A stretch of 64,000 bases of DNA from Trichopria drosophilae (GCA_030407085.1 CM059587.1:25393001-25457000); one strand, 5' to 3'. Shown: positions 12,690 through 26,222, counted from the first letter of the stretch. The notes: generated from the sequence alone by a model not told the origin. Numbers and translations are program-made.

Positions 12690-13935
12690 TACATATTTTT
12701 GTGTACAAAGAGATATTTAGCTAATAGTTTGAACTATTAATTTTAATGGTGCAATATCTCCTTCCCTATGCAACTCTTTAATCAACTAGAAAATATATAA
12801 TACTACAAATTTTTCTGTAAAGATAGAAATAGGAGTCATTTTGATTAAAACGAGTCTGCGAAAGCTAATTTACATACATCAGATGAAAGAGATTCCCAGA
12901 ATTTTATGCCACGTACTTCAATAGATTCTCCATATGATTTTGTTATCTACAAATATGTATACTTGAGCCAAATTGGATTAAATATTGGATATGAATTAAA
13001 CTTCTTAAGTATATATATGTCGATTAACTCTCCACATAAAACCCTACATTTTATCTTTGCTGTGATGTGATTATATTTTAAAAATAATTTTCTCATTATT
13101 TTGAAAGGATGAAGGAGAAACATTTTTTTATACGCAGAAATGAATTTTTCATTTCTGTAAGAATCACTAAATAAATTGCATTTTGGGAGGCTTTTTAAAA
13201 TAGACTTCCTGGGCAATACTTTTCCGCCTGCCGATGCTTGTATTCCAATATTGTGTCTCACCACTATATTGCAAGTCTGATAAAAAACGTTGATATAACT
13301 TCTAATCTTTTAAGCTTTTTAAAAATCAGGTATTTTCGTTCTTTTGATTTAAAATTTTGTAATTTTGCGATTATGAACAGCATTTAAGTGTTTATAAGGC
13401 ATGGAAAAACCAACTTTTAATTATAGAAAGATGAAACTTTACTATTTGGGGAGAAATTACTCAGTACAGAAATGACTATTCATACTTTAATTTTCAATAT
13501 AAAAACTATAATTTCGTTTTTTTTTAGAAACTACACTTTGGACATAAGCTGAAAAACGCAAAGTTTTTACCAGCCTCAGATGTATCTGCATTTTACAACG
13601 AATCCACCGACAGTGAATATTTAACGAGCAACGTTCGGTTAGCTTCTTTTAAGAGTAATCGAACGAATGGCATTTTAAAGATACACTTGTTTTGTAATCA
13701 TGAACAAATTTCGACATTTCAATGCTTGTTTGTTACATTTTTCAGTGAATAATAATAAATTAAGTAAACATTTTTTATGAATAACACCCTTCAATAAAAT
13801 TATTCGTTTCATAAACGAACATTTTTTCTTATCAGTTGCAAAATCTAATGTTTGCTTGTATTTTCAGTTACTTGTAGTAGTACTTCGAAGTTAACTGATT
13901 TCGCGCCGAGAAATTACATATAAAAAACCGCCACT
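12690..13935. other. AT-rich intronic DNA, nothing recognised
   Basis: Only short AT-rich ORFs without domain features. No splice-bounded coding block and no clear repeat was seen. Confidence 0.5.
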
Positions 13936-13938
13936 AAA

Positions 13939-14043
13939 GCCGCGGATTATATATAGGAAAGTGCAGTAATTTAAGTAGTAATAGGCCGCACTTTGTGTTC
14001 TTCTTAATAGATGCGGATTGATAATAATTAGATTCCAGCATTT
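13939..14043. mobile_element. small MITE family 'gtgcagta', copy 1
   Basis: Starts gccgcggattat, then gaaagtgcagtaa.ttaagtagtaa, and ends near attccagcatttt. The same order of blocks is seen at 38,757-38,867, and a shorter core is seen at 20,482-20,562. Right arm is worn. Confidence 0.55.
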
Positions 14044-14059
14044 TAACCTTCCTATTGGT

Positions 14060-14883
14060 TACACGGAGAGAAATTTTAAGTATATGTTACTGCTTTTTCG
14101 GAAGTAGTATTTACCGTACACATTCTGATGGATTTGAAATAGCGGTTAAAATTTTTAAAAAGAAAATGTTTGATGATCAGATACAATTTTATTGCGCCTT
14201 TGAGAATAGTTATTCATAATTTCTAGACGATTTAGTTATTAATAATTAATTTTAAGGGTTTGTAAACGTTGTTAAAAGTGAAAAAATTAGTATTTTTTTC
14301 ATCCTTTGGCTTCCGTAACGAACACGGTGCCAGATACGCCAAAAATGCACTGAACCTTTTTTGTAGAGCACGAAATTTCCTATAAAAAGGGCAGCGTGGA
14401 TCCTAGTGTAAAATTAACGGGTTAGCCACGAATAACGCTGGAATTTTTTCTTACAAGTTAACTATGAATATTTTAGAATGTCTGTAAAATATGATGCATA
14501 TTCCATGGTTACTCATGTTTAAACTATTGTTTTTAACTGGGTCTCTTACTGACTTTTGTAGGAAATTTCATGCTCTACAAAAAAGGTTCAGTGCCCTTTT
14601 GGCATATCTGGCACCGTATTCGTTACGGAAGCCATAGGATGAAAAAAATACTAATTTTTTCACATTTAACAAGGTTTACAGACCATTATAATTAATTATT
14701 AATAACTAAATCGTCGAGAAATATGAATAGCTATTCTCAAAGGTGTAATAAAATTATATCTGATCGTACAAATTTTATTTTAAAGATTTCTAATGTTAAC
14801 CGCCATTTCAAATTCGTAAAAATTCGTGCGGTAGCTGTTACTTCCTGGAGCAGTATTATCTACTTAAAAGTTCTTTGAGTGTA
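14060..14883. mobile_element. 824-bp foldback element with 322-bp inverted arms
   Basis: The left arm 14,060-14,381 and right arm 14,560-14,883 are inverted copies. They can be followed base by base through phrases such as ggcttccgtaacgaa.acgg, gaaccttttttgtagagca and tagttattaataattaatt. The loop of 178 bp (14,382-14,559) is unique. Terminal tacac resembles the TACACGG ends at 2,947. No transposase ORF. The arms would form a hairpin of over 300 bp if transcribed. Confidence 0.85.
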
Positions 14884-15239
14884 CCTATTTTCACTAGATG
14901 GCGGTCTTAATATTTTTTAATTCCTTCATTTGGGGTCCCGAAATTTGTTAATTTACAAAAGTCACTAAAACATTCAAATTACTACTACGGGTAACTGAAA
15001 GTATAATCAATTTTTGTACAAAATAAGAAGAAATGCCTAAAAAGCAAATAAAATGGCAAGATTATTTCGGGTAAAACTTTTACCCATATAGTTATTACAA
15101 ATAAACTAATCAAAAATTTCGAACTTAAAATCCCTTGTTAAATTTCAAGTCTTGCAGGAACTGAAAATATTATTTCGTACCCATTTTTTAGTGTTACCAA
15201 AACTTACATTTTCCGCATTAAGGTATTTCGAATACTGAA

Positions 15240-15945
15240 AAAATGTCGACCCACCCTAGTGGGTAATGATCGATAGTTTCTCTCCTGGAATAACTCGAGG
15301 GACGCAAATGGCCTTTCTATTTTGGTGCGTTTTCGCCATTACCGGATAACCGGCTGATCGAATTTTCATTGGCTGAAAGAGGGCTGCTCCTCTCGTGGGC
15401 ACGTCGATGGGTAAATATTCGGCGCATTTCGGTGCAAGGTACCGTTTAAAGGGCAAAGGGTGAGGAAATAAAGGCGCTGAAGGAAAAAGTGCATGTCTAG
15501 TGAGGGGGATGGAAGCGACGAGGGGGTTAGGGGGCGGATGAGAAATGCTAGGTTGAACCGAAGATGCAATAAAAAGTGGTGTGAGAGCCGGGCGCAGTAT
15601 TCTCTTGCGCTGAGCAAAAGAACTAAGAAATGCCAGACGTATAGGCTATAAGAGGGTAAAATCTTCTCTACCTATCTTCCGAATACGACTGAAAAGAGCG
15701 AGCGCATCGGGAATTATCCGTGAATCGTTCGAGCGTTCAAAAGGCTCGACTCGACGGCCCGGACGAACGAGCCCTCGGGAAAATGAACAATAGAAGCTCC
15801 TCTTATAAGGAGAGACAAAATGGAAAGAGAGCCACGTGGAAACAGAACGAGCGAGGGAGAAGGAATTTGAACGCTAGAGTCAATGTCAGAGCGAGAAGAA
15901 GAGAACCGGCAAAGATACCCAACGTTTTGTTTCAGTAAACCTTTT
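15240..15945. other. GC-rich intronic island, function unknown
   Basis: Clearly richer in G+C and CpG than its surroundings, and purine-biased on the plus strand (runs of gagcgag, ggagaagg). Short ORFs exist on both strands (15,256-15,456 and 15,366-15,617 minus; 15,720-15,938 plus), but none has a domain signature or good splice borders. It could be regulatory DNA or a non-coding exon. Confidence 0.4.
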
Positions 15946-18036
15946 ACCCGGGCAATGTGCGTGATGTGAGAGATTATATCTCACCTTTGTCAGTTATCTA
16001 TGCGATTAACTACATCTTTTACACCCAGTCATCCTTAAGGTTCAAAATTGTCTTTTACGACTTTATTAGTGAAGCTAATGGTAACGTTTCCTACATATGG
16101 GAAAATCTGCGAAATCTTTAAATTTCGTGTCGCTGTGTATTTTTGAGCATTTTTATTTTATTTTTCTCCGATTAAACTGGTCAACATTATTCGGTACACT
16201 CCAAACATATCAACCAATGTATGTAATGTATTATTGATTAGATAAAAGCATTAAATTCATACCTTTGAAACCGAAAAATATGTAAAGAACGCCTAAAATA
16301 AAGTGTCCCCCCAGTAATTTTTTTAACGTTTGGTCTTGTAGCGATTTCAGCGTTTCTTTAATCTGTCTAGATTTTTTACACATACTATTAGACAAAAAAA
16401 ACAAAGAATTTGTATCCTGATACAGGGGGGGGGGGAGGCTGAAAAGAGTACCTTTAAAATGTGTCCCTCATTTAAAAAAAAAAAACAATTTTAGTTCATT
16501 TTCAACCGACTGCACGTGCAGCATATCTTTAATCGTTACGAGCAAAAAGTAATCATTTTGAACACGGAAAAAGGAGGAAATCCAGACGTTGTTTAAGAAT
16601 GTGCTCACAAGAGAAGTCAAAGAAATATATGCTTGAAGTGAAAAAGCACTTGCGTAACTGGTTAAAATAATGGTAATTTTTAATGGCACACCGTCAATTG
16701 AAAAAGAACATTATTTGCAACATGTGTGATCGTTTTGAAAGCGCGAAATAGGGGTAACATCAAAACGCTAACATCTAATAGTGGTTTTAACCCTTTGTAT
16801 CACCATGGTAAATAGCGTTTTCTTTGATTTGTCATTATTAAAATTGTAGTTTTCTTTAGAATCGCATAGCTGGTCTGTTGATAAGAATACTTACAAAAAT
16901 TGAACAACAAAAAATGCTAGAGCCGTAGAGGAAACGTCTAAACTAAACCTACTATTAATAAAAACCTCCTATAATTTTTAAAACTCGACCAGCCCGGAAA
17001 TGCAATAAAATGTAATTTTGTAATAAATTTCTATCTAAAAACATAATATTTATTGTATTTCATTCAACGATATAATTCTCAAACCAACATGTATCTGAAT
17101 GCATACCAATGCAAAAATTGTATCATTTCAGTCCTTTTTAATTATAAATTTTACATTGAAAATGATAATCGCATGAAGCAATTTCTCAATTGAAAGCACT
17201 TTCTTGATGTACAGCTTAGTTGGTGTTAAGATGTTCAAAATTCAATATGGCGGCTTCAAAATAGCGGCTCCAAAATGTCGAACGTCACCTCTACATTTTA
17301 AGAGTTAAGATCACTAATATAAAAATTCTCAGATGATAATTTTCACTCTTCAGCGTTGCTTAAACAATGCTACGTCGTTTGTTACCTCTTTAAGTATATT
17401 ACAACATATCAAAATTCCAATAATATGCTTAACACATACAACTTGTTTGATTTTATGATTCAAAATTCAAAGGTTTCGCGGATTTGCCCATATAAGGAGG
17501 AGGGAAAAAATCATATTGGGTTCATAAGTTTTAACTTTAAACCGTTAACTCTCATAGTCCCAACATTTTTTGTTCCATTTCAACGATTATTTTACGCAGA
17601 AAAAATAGTTACTTATGACAACTAGAGAAGTCATTGCTCCAGCTATAATAAGTAGTATATACGTCTCAGGTACATTTTCTATTTGGCGTTACTATTTCCG
17701 GTTAGTTGGCATTCTGACTGCATTTTTACTTGGAGTATTGCAATTCTTTATCACTCTTCTCAGAGTTAACATCATATTTTATATAATATAAGTGCAACTA
17801 ATATATTTCTTTACCAATACGACAATTTTCACTTCCCGCCCCTTGATGTTAGCTCATATTAAAATATTCACGTTGTTCTGAACAGAATCAATGTTTTACC
17901 GACTGCGGTACCTGGCGTGGTTTTTTTCCCACAGCGGTGGATTTTCACCACGCCATTGCACATCCGAAAGGGGTTTACCTCTCAAAATAAAGGTGACCTG
18001 GTAGGTAATTGTCTGTAAAGGGCATTCAAATGGGTG
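15946..18036. other. AT-rich intronic DNA with a poly-G tract
   Basis: A run of G bases near 16,425-16,437 is the only low-complexity tract of note. 'aatatggcggcttcaaaat' at about 17,237 belongs to the diffuse 'ccaatatggcgg' repeat style. No gene seen. Confidence 0.5.
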
Positions 18037-18041
18037 ACGAT

Positions 18042-18736
18042 ACCGGTTGGGGGGGGGGGGGGATTTCGAAATTACATTTATCCGAAGGTAATATTTTCCG
18101 AATTTTAATAATTCCGAAGGCGAATCATGTGAAAGTGAATAAATCCGATAGAAAATTTTCCGAAGGTTTAAAATTCCGATTATCAATTATCCGTATGTAC
18201 AAAGTTCCGAATGACAAAGTTCCGAGTGACAAAGTTCCGAATGACAATGTTCCGAATGACAAAGTTCCGAATTAATGTAGGCGCCACGTCTGGTAAATGT
18301 CTCTCGCGAATTTCTCAATAAAGGCATATTTTCGGAGATAAAAATTGCCGAACTTCAAAAAAAATCCATTTTTGCCATATTTAACATGTTATTAATAAAA
18401 AACGGTTCCGTGAAATTTAATAACAAATCAACTGCACCACTTTCAGGCATTCTACCCAAAAAAATTGGATTCAGGGCGCCTACATTAATTCGGAACTTTG
18501 TCATTCGGATCATTGTCATTCGGAATTTTGTCATTCGGAACATTGTCATTCGGAACTTTGTCATTCGGGACTTTGTACCTTATGGATAATTGAAATTCGG
18601 AATTTTAAACCTTCGGAAAATTTTCTTTCGGATTTATTCACTTTCGGATGATTGGCATTCGGAATTATTACAATTCGGAAAATATTACCTTCGGATAAAT
18701 GTCTTTTCGAAATATTTACCCCTCCACGATACCGGT
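18042..18736. mobile_element. foldback element built of 15-bp 'gttccgaatgacaaa' units
   Basis: Left arm 18,042-18,285 and right arm 18,475-18,736 are inverted. Both end in accggt and both begin at the loop side with ggcgcc. Each arm holds five to six tandem copies of a 15-bp unit, gttccgaatgacaaa, plus spaced ttccgaa words. A 14-base G run sits inside the left end (18,049-18,062). The loop is 189 bp. The several short ORFs here on both strands come from the repeats. Non-autonomous element of unknown class. Confidence 0.8.
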
Positions 18737-20481
18737 AAAGTAGGTAGCAATCGTGTATCGATTTGTGAGTGACGAATTCGTAGGATGGACGTTGTGAACA
18801 ATTGCGAATCGGTAAGTTGGATGCATGTGACATATAAAAAAGTCTTTGTCGAATGACGATTTTTTGATCGGCGAAAATGAGCCGGAAATTGGAATACGAA
18901 TGTATAGAATGTGAAAATCGGTCAGTATGATACGCAGTTTCGGTCGATTAATCGGTGTCGTCACCAGAAGTGTTTGTCAAAATAAAGTTGTGTTTTAATT
19001 GGGTTTATTTATGTTTAATCGATTTTCATGTCCTTGCCATTTCACAACACAGTCTTATGGCAAAACATCAACCCTTAAGAAATTTTTAATTAACAAGTTT
19101 ACATCAACAAAGTAAACCTTGACAGCAAATTAAAAAAAAAGCGATAGTGAATCGGATTTCATTTACTCTTCAGATGATGGTACATCTTCACGAATGTTTA
19201 ATCTCTCCTTTTACATCGTTCTATAACTTTAGTCATGCATATTCGCTATTGTTAATTACCTTTCCTTTGGTCATTTCTTAAAATTAAGTTTTCCTATAAG
19301 ATTGCCTGTACATTTAAGTACTTTCGACTAATACATTAGTTAATAATAATATCCAATTTCACTATCCAATTAAAATAATGAAAAGAGAAGGCGGAGGAAT
19401 CCATAAGATCCAACCACAGATTGAGGAATAGTAAAGCTCTGGCCAGAGTGAATGTTTCAAAGTGCAACGACGACGAAACATTCGGGAATCAGGAGTAGAC
19501 CTAAATCACGGTTTCCCGCAGGATTTATCAGTACAATCAGTACTTGGTTGATCCACAACTCGAATAAGCAAAAGAGGACCTAGTTCGTATTTGTTAATTG
19601 CAAATTTAGCGAAAACACCGGAATCCTCGTGGCAACTGGTAAAACTAGTGAAAAAAGTTTTCAAAATATTTAACTTTTAATGGACGAAGTATTCAAGATT
19701 ACATTGGAACAATTATTATCTTTATTTGCATAATTACTGGACATACTTTAATGGATGAACGGATGATGTCAGAGAGTATACGTGATTTTCTCCCTTCAGA
19801 TAAAAACTTCGAAACTGATAAATTCGGTTTCTTGCGCGATTAGCAATATTTGTGTTAAGCTACGTTTAGTCTATTCAAATAAATTTGTCGGAAAAGATTT
19901 CTTTTTCATGAATATTTCTGATATAAATCGACATTAATCAATATTTTTCGTCTAGAAATATGTCTTGATAAATAATATTATTTTAAAATTTTATATTAAA
20001 GTTTGCTGGTAACTACGTACTTTATGAATTTCAAAGTTCTTATGGAAATCATGACGTAATGAATTATTATCTACCAAATCCCTATGACTGAAAAATATAA
20101 TGAATAGTCATCTGATTAGAAAATCATGATCATGTTAAGCAAATATTGAAGATCTCTTTTAGCAATACTCTTACAGAAAGATTGTACAACATGTTTCTTC
20201 GTATTTTCACACTTTTACAATTTAATAGGATAGTTTAATAGTATACTAAAACAAATTTGGCTATAATTGTCTATAGTTTGGAATGCCGTGACATTCCTTT
20301 GTCCACACGGAAAAAAAATTGAAAATAAAATATTTTCAAATTCTTTGTAATTTTTTAATTATAGTCCGGCATGTTATTTTTATGCACACCACAAAATAGT
20401 GAAATAAGTTGATTCCAGTTACGATATTTTCATGTTTCGATTTCGTATTGATATGAAGCTTAAAATCCTTTCATCGTCGCT
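18737..20481. other. AT-rich intronic DNA
   Basis: No supported gene. A fragment cacacggaaaaaaaattg near 20,303 resembles the terminus of the TACACGG MITEs but has no partner end nearby. Confidence 0.5.
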
Positions 20482-20562
20482 TTTGCAGTAATATAAGTAG
20501 TAACGGTCGGCCCCGTCTTTTGTGCGTAGTTGGTTCGGACTGTTACTACTTCATTTTACTTA
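20482..20562. mobile_element. small MITE family 'gtgcagta', copy 2
   Basis: ttgcagtaatataagtagtaa at the left and gttactacttcattttactt at the right form an imperfect inverted pair around a GC-rich centre. The arms match the copies near 13,957 and 38,774. Confidence 0.5.
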
Positions 20563-23500
20563 TTACAATGTGCAACTTTTTAACTTTCTATGATTTCATA
20601 ATAAAAATTTTCTATTTTACTTATAACCGTTATTATGAATATTGGTCACTCGTAAATGTTAAATTAATTGTAAATCGTTGTGATCGCTATTAATAAGTTA
20701 ACAAGGGGACGTTTCGAAGACTATTTCATTCTCATCATCTCAACGTTTTATACCTGATTAGTTTCACATTTTTATCCATTTTGAACCGAATCATGACTAA
20801 TTAGATGATGTCATCTGAAGTAACCTAAGTTGAGTTTAATTGGATTTCAATAAGAAAGTGATCCCATTCACATCCACAGTGGACACAATTTGAATCCATA
20901 CTATACTATCGTCATTGCGTGTATATAAAAACAAATAAAAATCTTATTTTGTTAAATTTACGGTCAATTTTGATCAAATTTCATCAATTTTCTGTTACTC
21001 GAGATAGTTCGGGTTTATGTGAAAAATGACCTTATACTTATCTCATTAGCTATTTTGTATTTAAAATGGAACAGGATATTCCAAAATTAAAGGTTTATTA
21101 TGTAAACAAAGTGGAAAATTGTATTTCAACTTGACGATTTGTAAATTCACGTGGCACAGTCAACAAAGTTACGCGCAGGAGCTATAAGCTGTATAGATTT
21201 TTTAAGCCGTATCCTCAAGAAATAAAAGTTTCTGGGCCATCCAAGGGATTTCCCGAGTTCGTGATGGTACAAATAGCTACATTCGGGTGTACTGAAAATC
21301 CCTCTTCGAAGGTAACAGTCCAAGCAGCAACTGTTAAAGTCTATTAGAAAGAGTGGGGCGGAGAAAGGCGGAGTGAAGAGATTAGGAAAGATTTATAGAC
21401 CTGTAGTGATGGCTCGATGGGAATGGTCAGTAGCGGGTGACGAAAGTGGAAAAACGACTGTTTGCTCTTCACAGTTCAATACTTTTTCTAAAAGCAACGT
21501 AGTGAGTTTTCTTATCTAATCTAAGTAACACTTCACGGTGAGCTTAAATATGTTATTATCAAAATTCAAAACAATCATGATTTTCTTTCAGATATACCTA
21601 GAATAAAAGAGAAGATATTATGAGCCAGAATCGAAATCATCCATTTGGCTCTTTTTGAGAAATTTGCCTTTTTTGTTATATTCAAGAAATTTATGGCTTG
21701 AACAAAATTTCATGCAAATAATTATCTTGAAAACTTTTTTGTTAGTTCGTAGTTTTGCATATATTATATTGTACTTTGAAATTGGAGCTGTGTATTACAA
21801 CTTTTTATATAGACTATTCAGGGAAAGCATTGTACCCTTTTTAAGAACCATGACTAATCATAACTGAAATTCTGGAACGTACAAGTCCTTGCGAAAAGTG
21901 TCAATAAACAAAAATAGCTTATTGAAAAGGGCAATCGCATGCGTCGATAATCGATTTGGTATCTTACTGCCAATCTTAATATTGTTGGTTGTGTAATTTT
22001 TTATATTGTTGAATGAGGACAATTACTTGAATACGAAGTTTTCACGAGACGAAAGCTAAAAAAACATTGTTAGATATGCAATTTGTACTTGTTAATTCGC
22101 TTCAGCTAAAAATACAACCTACCTGGAAAGAAGAGAATAAATTGAAGGGAAAACCATCTCTAGATTGTTTTTATTAAAGGACGAGACAATTCATAGTAGG
22201 ACGGAATAAAAAGAAAAAGGGGCTGGTATAAGCAGGGGTGAGGTGACCATTTTAAAAGGGGATTGAAACTGTTCAAGATGATAGCAGCAAGATTCGTGAT
22301 ATATGGAGCGGAAGTACATCCTAGGTCTAGAAAGTTGACGGAATTTCCACCGTAATTGATTCAGTGGTCGGTTTAAGAGTAAGCACCCGTAATTACATCA
22401 TATTAGAGCAGGCCGAGCAAGATAGATGGGTTGAAGAGAAACCCCGAGATACGAGGGGAAATAATGCATTTACGGTTACTCGAGATTTGCCAAAACAACA
22501 AGTCATTAAACAGTTGCACAGTTTTTAAGTCGTTAGCTTAATCAGCTTGTTCACGAAACTTCTATCGGCTTTTTGGATACTAATTAACACACGGACGAAG
22601 TGAGTTTCATTGAGCCCTATCGAATACCATTACAACGAACATGTGGTTTCGACAATCTAATTTTAATAGATCGACCGTAGTTTACCATTAAAGTGGCATT
22701 TGAGGTCACTATGCTAACGAATAACAAGTTCCGTATAAAACCAATAGGATGTTATTTTCACTAGTGCGATAAAAAGAACTGTGTACATTTTCAAATTAAT
22801 TTTTGTATGTTTATTGGTATAGTGTCGGAAAGTATTCGAAATGGATTATCTCGCATACTACGGTGCTGTCAGCGTTGGGATTTGGCAGCTGGCTTGCGGT
22901 ACATTTGTTTCGAGGTCCTGTGTATAATAATATCCATATCGTTGGTGTGGGCGTCTCGTTTTCACGGTTAGATCGCCAACCGGAGCCTTTAATCTGCTTT
23001 TCGATAAACAAGGTTGATACGATAACGGCGGTTGGGTATGTCGGTCTCTATTTGATGACGCAATGTGACCCGGAATTAAGTTTCGAATTTCAATTGCATC
23101 AAAACGCCAGCTGTGTTTTCCGCGGATAGTCCCTATAATTAAAAACGAAATAATCCGTCTATGAAAGGAATAAAAGCTCCGCTATCGACTTCAGTAGACA
23201 TGTCATTCTTGGGATAAACTTGTCACACCTTTTGTATTTAAAATAAGTTGTAAAATTGATCCATTTTCATTTTCAAGATCACATAATTAATTAAATTTCT
23301 GATAGGTCCGTAAACTTCAATACCTTAAATTCCGATGGCTGGCCATTCGCAAGTTGCGATATTAGGCTAACTTTAGTTGCGGGAAAAAAGTTTTGAATTA
23401 TTTATGGGATTTGTTTTTAAATCTCGCACTATGCATTTAAAAGCAATTTCACGGACTACCACAAAAATGACATCGATAGTTTAATAGACCGCACGTTTAC

Positions 23501-23570
23501 GTAACACCTCCGTATAGTAGCTAATATGAAGGATAGACCATTTTTAATTTATTTCATTCAATCTCATCAA
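20563..23570. other. intronic DNA without recognised gene
   Basis: A GC-richer block at 22,840-23,120 is open on both strands (108 codons plus, 66 codons minus) without domain features or splice support. It may be conserved non-coding DNA. The rest is AT-rich. Confidence 0.45.
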
Positions 23571-23579
23571 TTCTTCCTG

Positions 23580-23855
23580 ACCAGGCTTTAGTCGGAATCC
23601 AACCGGGTTGGCCTACATGCATTCGGGATTTATCCGGCCCACCTGACTGGATCCTAGTAAGGTAAACCAGCTGAATAATTTTCGGGTCGCATGACCGTTT
23701 CCCTTATACCGCGCTAACCCATCTGAACCCCAGCTACAATTCGGTTTCTAGTCGGGCTTAAACTGGTTGGTTTTTTAATCGGTCTAATCCAGCTAGATCT
23801 GCAGTATGGACTCAGAATCGGGCTAATTCCACTCAGAATATGGATCACATAATAA
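23580..23855. repeat. 'cgggctaatccagct' repeat-rich block
   Basis: Composed of variants of cgggctaatccagct, aaccggttgg and gaatcgggctaa, resembling the interior of the MITE at 2,947-3,262. Clean ends were not found. Confidence 0.4.
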
Positions 23856-26147
23856 TAATTAAGTGCAATCAACTAATTTAAATATTAAGCAACGTTCGCC
23901 GCTGTGGTTTATATAAATTTGATCAATTATAACAATGAATACAAAATCATTTGAAAAGTATATCAAATTTTTCGCTGGTCATTTTTTAAATTTATTTAAA
24001 TAGAAGCCTATAGATATAGTTCAATTCAAGATTCAATAATAATCGTATTTTTTGTTTATTTTCATTTCTTGTGGTCCTCGATGTGGTTAATAGAAGAAAT
24101 TGAACATTAACGAAAGTATTAAGAGAGATTGCAATATTAGTAGTTTGTATCCAATACGGTCAATAATGTTCTCTACATTCATTTTTTTAGCCGCTAAAAA
24201 GTTGAAAAGCGACTTTTAAATCTATTCTTTTTACAACTTTTATCTACAATAAGTAAAGACGAAAAGAATAATACTGCCAGCTTGTGAGGATAATTATAAT
24301 GATCATATATTATACAGTTGCAACTTTTACTAAATCTATAATAGAAAATGTATAATAGAAAATTAGCCACTTTAATTAAAAAGAATCAGATATAAATTGA
24401 CTAACTCGATTCGTGGATTTTTCGCAACTTTTTCCCGCACGTTTCATTTCACATGACAGTTCTGTCCAGGTATAATCGGTTATCCTCTGCATTTCGCATC
24501 ACCAGCTTTAAGTATGGAAGATCCATTGAGTAAGTAAATGCAATTAAAACCGGATAAAAAATTCTTTAATTGCGCAACTTGTTAACTCTTACCTCGTCTG
24601 GCCTTTTCAAGCTAACCATCATGGATTTTCATGGCATTATGGCGCTTATCTTTTTTAAACCTTTTCATACATTTTGCATTTTAGTCTTGCATGTGATTGC
24701 AGTTTATACTAAAATAATGTCTACATTGCATGATAAACAGATATATTGACTATTTTAGTAAATATATTTACTGGAAAGTGTCAAATTAACTTGCTAATGA
24801 GCAATTATATATTGGCTACATTAGCGGTTACAAAATCAAAGGGAGCATACAAATTGTACTAAACCAGTCAAATATTCATCATATATGAAGATAAATACTG
24901 TACTGGAAAGCCACATATTCGATAACAAATTCTCACTAGATGTTCTCATCTGTCATTCATTTTTGTCGTTCTCTCTAATGTATTAATTTTTCAGTTTTCG
25001 GAAAACTCTAATCTATGATTCTTTTATAACTAATTTTTCATTGTAATGTTTATATAATGTACCAGTTTACCCCATCGCTTAAGGGAGTCTGAACATGATT
25101 GTTCGAATTTCCGGTTTCGATGATTGCACAACGAGATCAAGGAAGTGCAAGTAAAGAATCGTAATTATCGATTTTTAGAGTAAACCTGAAAATATAACAG
25201 AGGGTATTTTCCTTTGTAAATCACGCTACCGGACTAATTAACCCTTTATCGTGCGAAAGGTAGGAAAGTATCAAACAAGGTCATACTCGCCGCACAGCCA
25301 TCGGATTTTGCCCTCTCTGTACGCATGACTAAAGTGGCGGCAAAATTAACGTAAAATTGTGCAATACTGCTAACTCTACAAATTGGTGGAAAGCTACATT
25401 CTTTGACGTTCCAATTACATTAACGAAAGCTAATATTGATTTTAATTTGGAAAAAAAAGTCGCATTTCGATTGCTATAAAATTTCGATTACCTTCCTCTG
25501 CAACGGTAATCTGTAAATTTTAGGATTTTAAAACATTTTTTATCTGTAATCGGCAAACGCGTCATTTATCATCATTACGCGCGTATGAAGAGAATGGGAA
25601 ATTACAGGTCAACGCTTTACGAACGAAGCAAGGGAGGCCCGCTTAGTGCCTAGGGAGTTTAATACATATTTAGAACTCGTTTCCAGCAATGCTAGTTTTT
25701 TTCTAATTTTCTAGGAAACTTTTCTGATAAAAAATAGGAATATGGGTCATTCTCTGCAAAAAAAAACATTACTTTTTCCCTCTTTGATTGACAATCACTT
25801 AAATGTTTTGGCCTATCTGAGATGTGCAGGTGATCTCTATGCCTAAAGTTGAACTGTTGTAATTGATTGCATTTTATAATTATAAATGTATGATATTATG
25901 TTGAAATATTCAGGTTTGACAAATTTTATGATGAAAATGAACTTATGCGTTGAATAATCTGGTTTCCTAAACATTTTTTATAAAAATTATTCGAAAACAC
26001 TTGTAAAATATAAAATGTTGTATTCATCCGAATCAACATGTAATATTGAGGTAAACTGAAATTTAATAGAGATTGAACATTTAAAATTTAAAACCAATAT
26101 TTAACCTAAAAATACACTAGAAATGTAATGATTTTTCAGCCCGGGAT
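23856..26147. other. AT-rich intronic DNA, nothing recognised
   Basis: No supported exon, repeat pair or RNA gene was seen. Confidence 0.5.
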
Positions 26148-26222
26148 ATGCAATTATATATAATAATATATAATTGCATCTAAATTTATATATAATTATA
26201 TATAATCCATTTTTTCCCGGGA
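26141..26222. repeat. AT palindrome between two CCCGGG sites
   Basis: atgcaattatata (26,148) and its exact complement (ending 26,179) surround a 6-base centre. A second AT block follows, and the region is bracketed by cccggga and tcccggga. It could be a cruciform-forming site or the remains of a small element. Confidence 0.6.

Noticed and set aside
16425..16440. Poly-G run as a G-quadruplex or end signal
   Set aside because: A plain homopolymer with no partner runs; length is likely unstable or a sequencing artefact.
18206..18272. CRISPR-like regular 15-bp repeats
   Set aside because: Units are directly tandem without spacers, lie in the arms of an inverted repeat, and the DNA is eukaryotic.
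22803..23129. 108-codon ORF
   Set aside because: Both strands are open in a GC-richer patch; no domain, start context or splice evidence.
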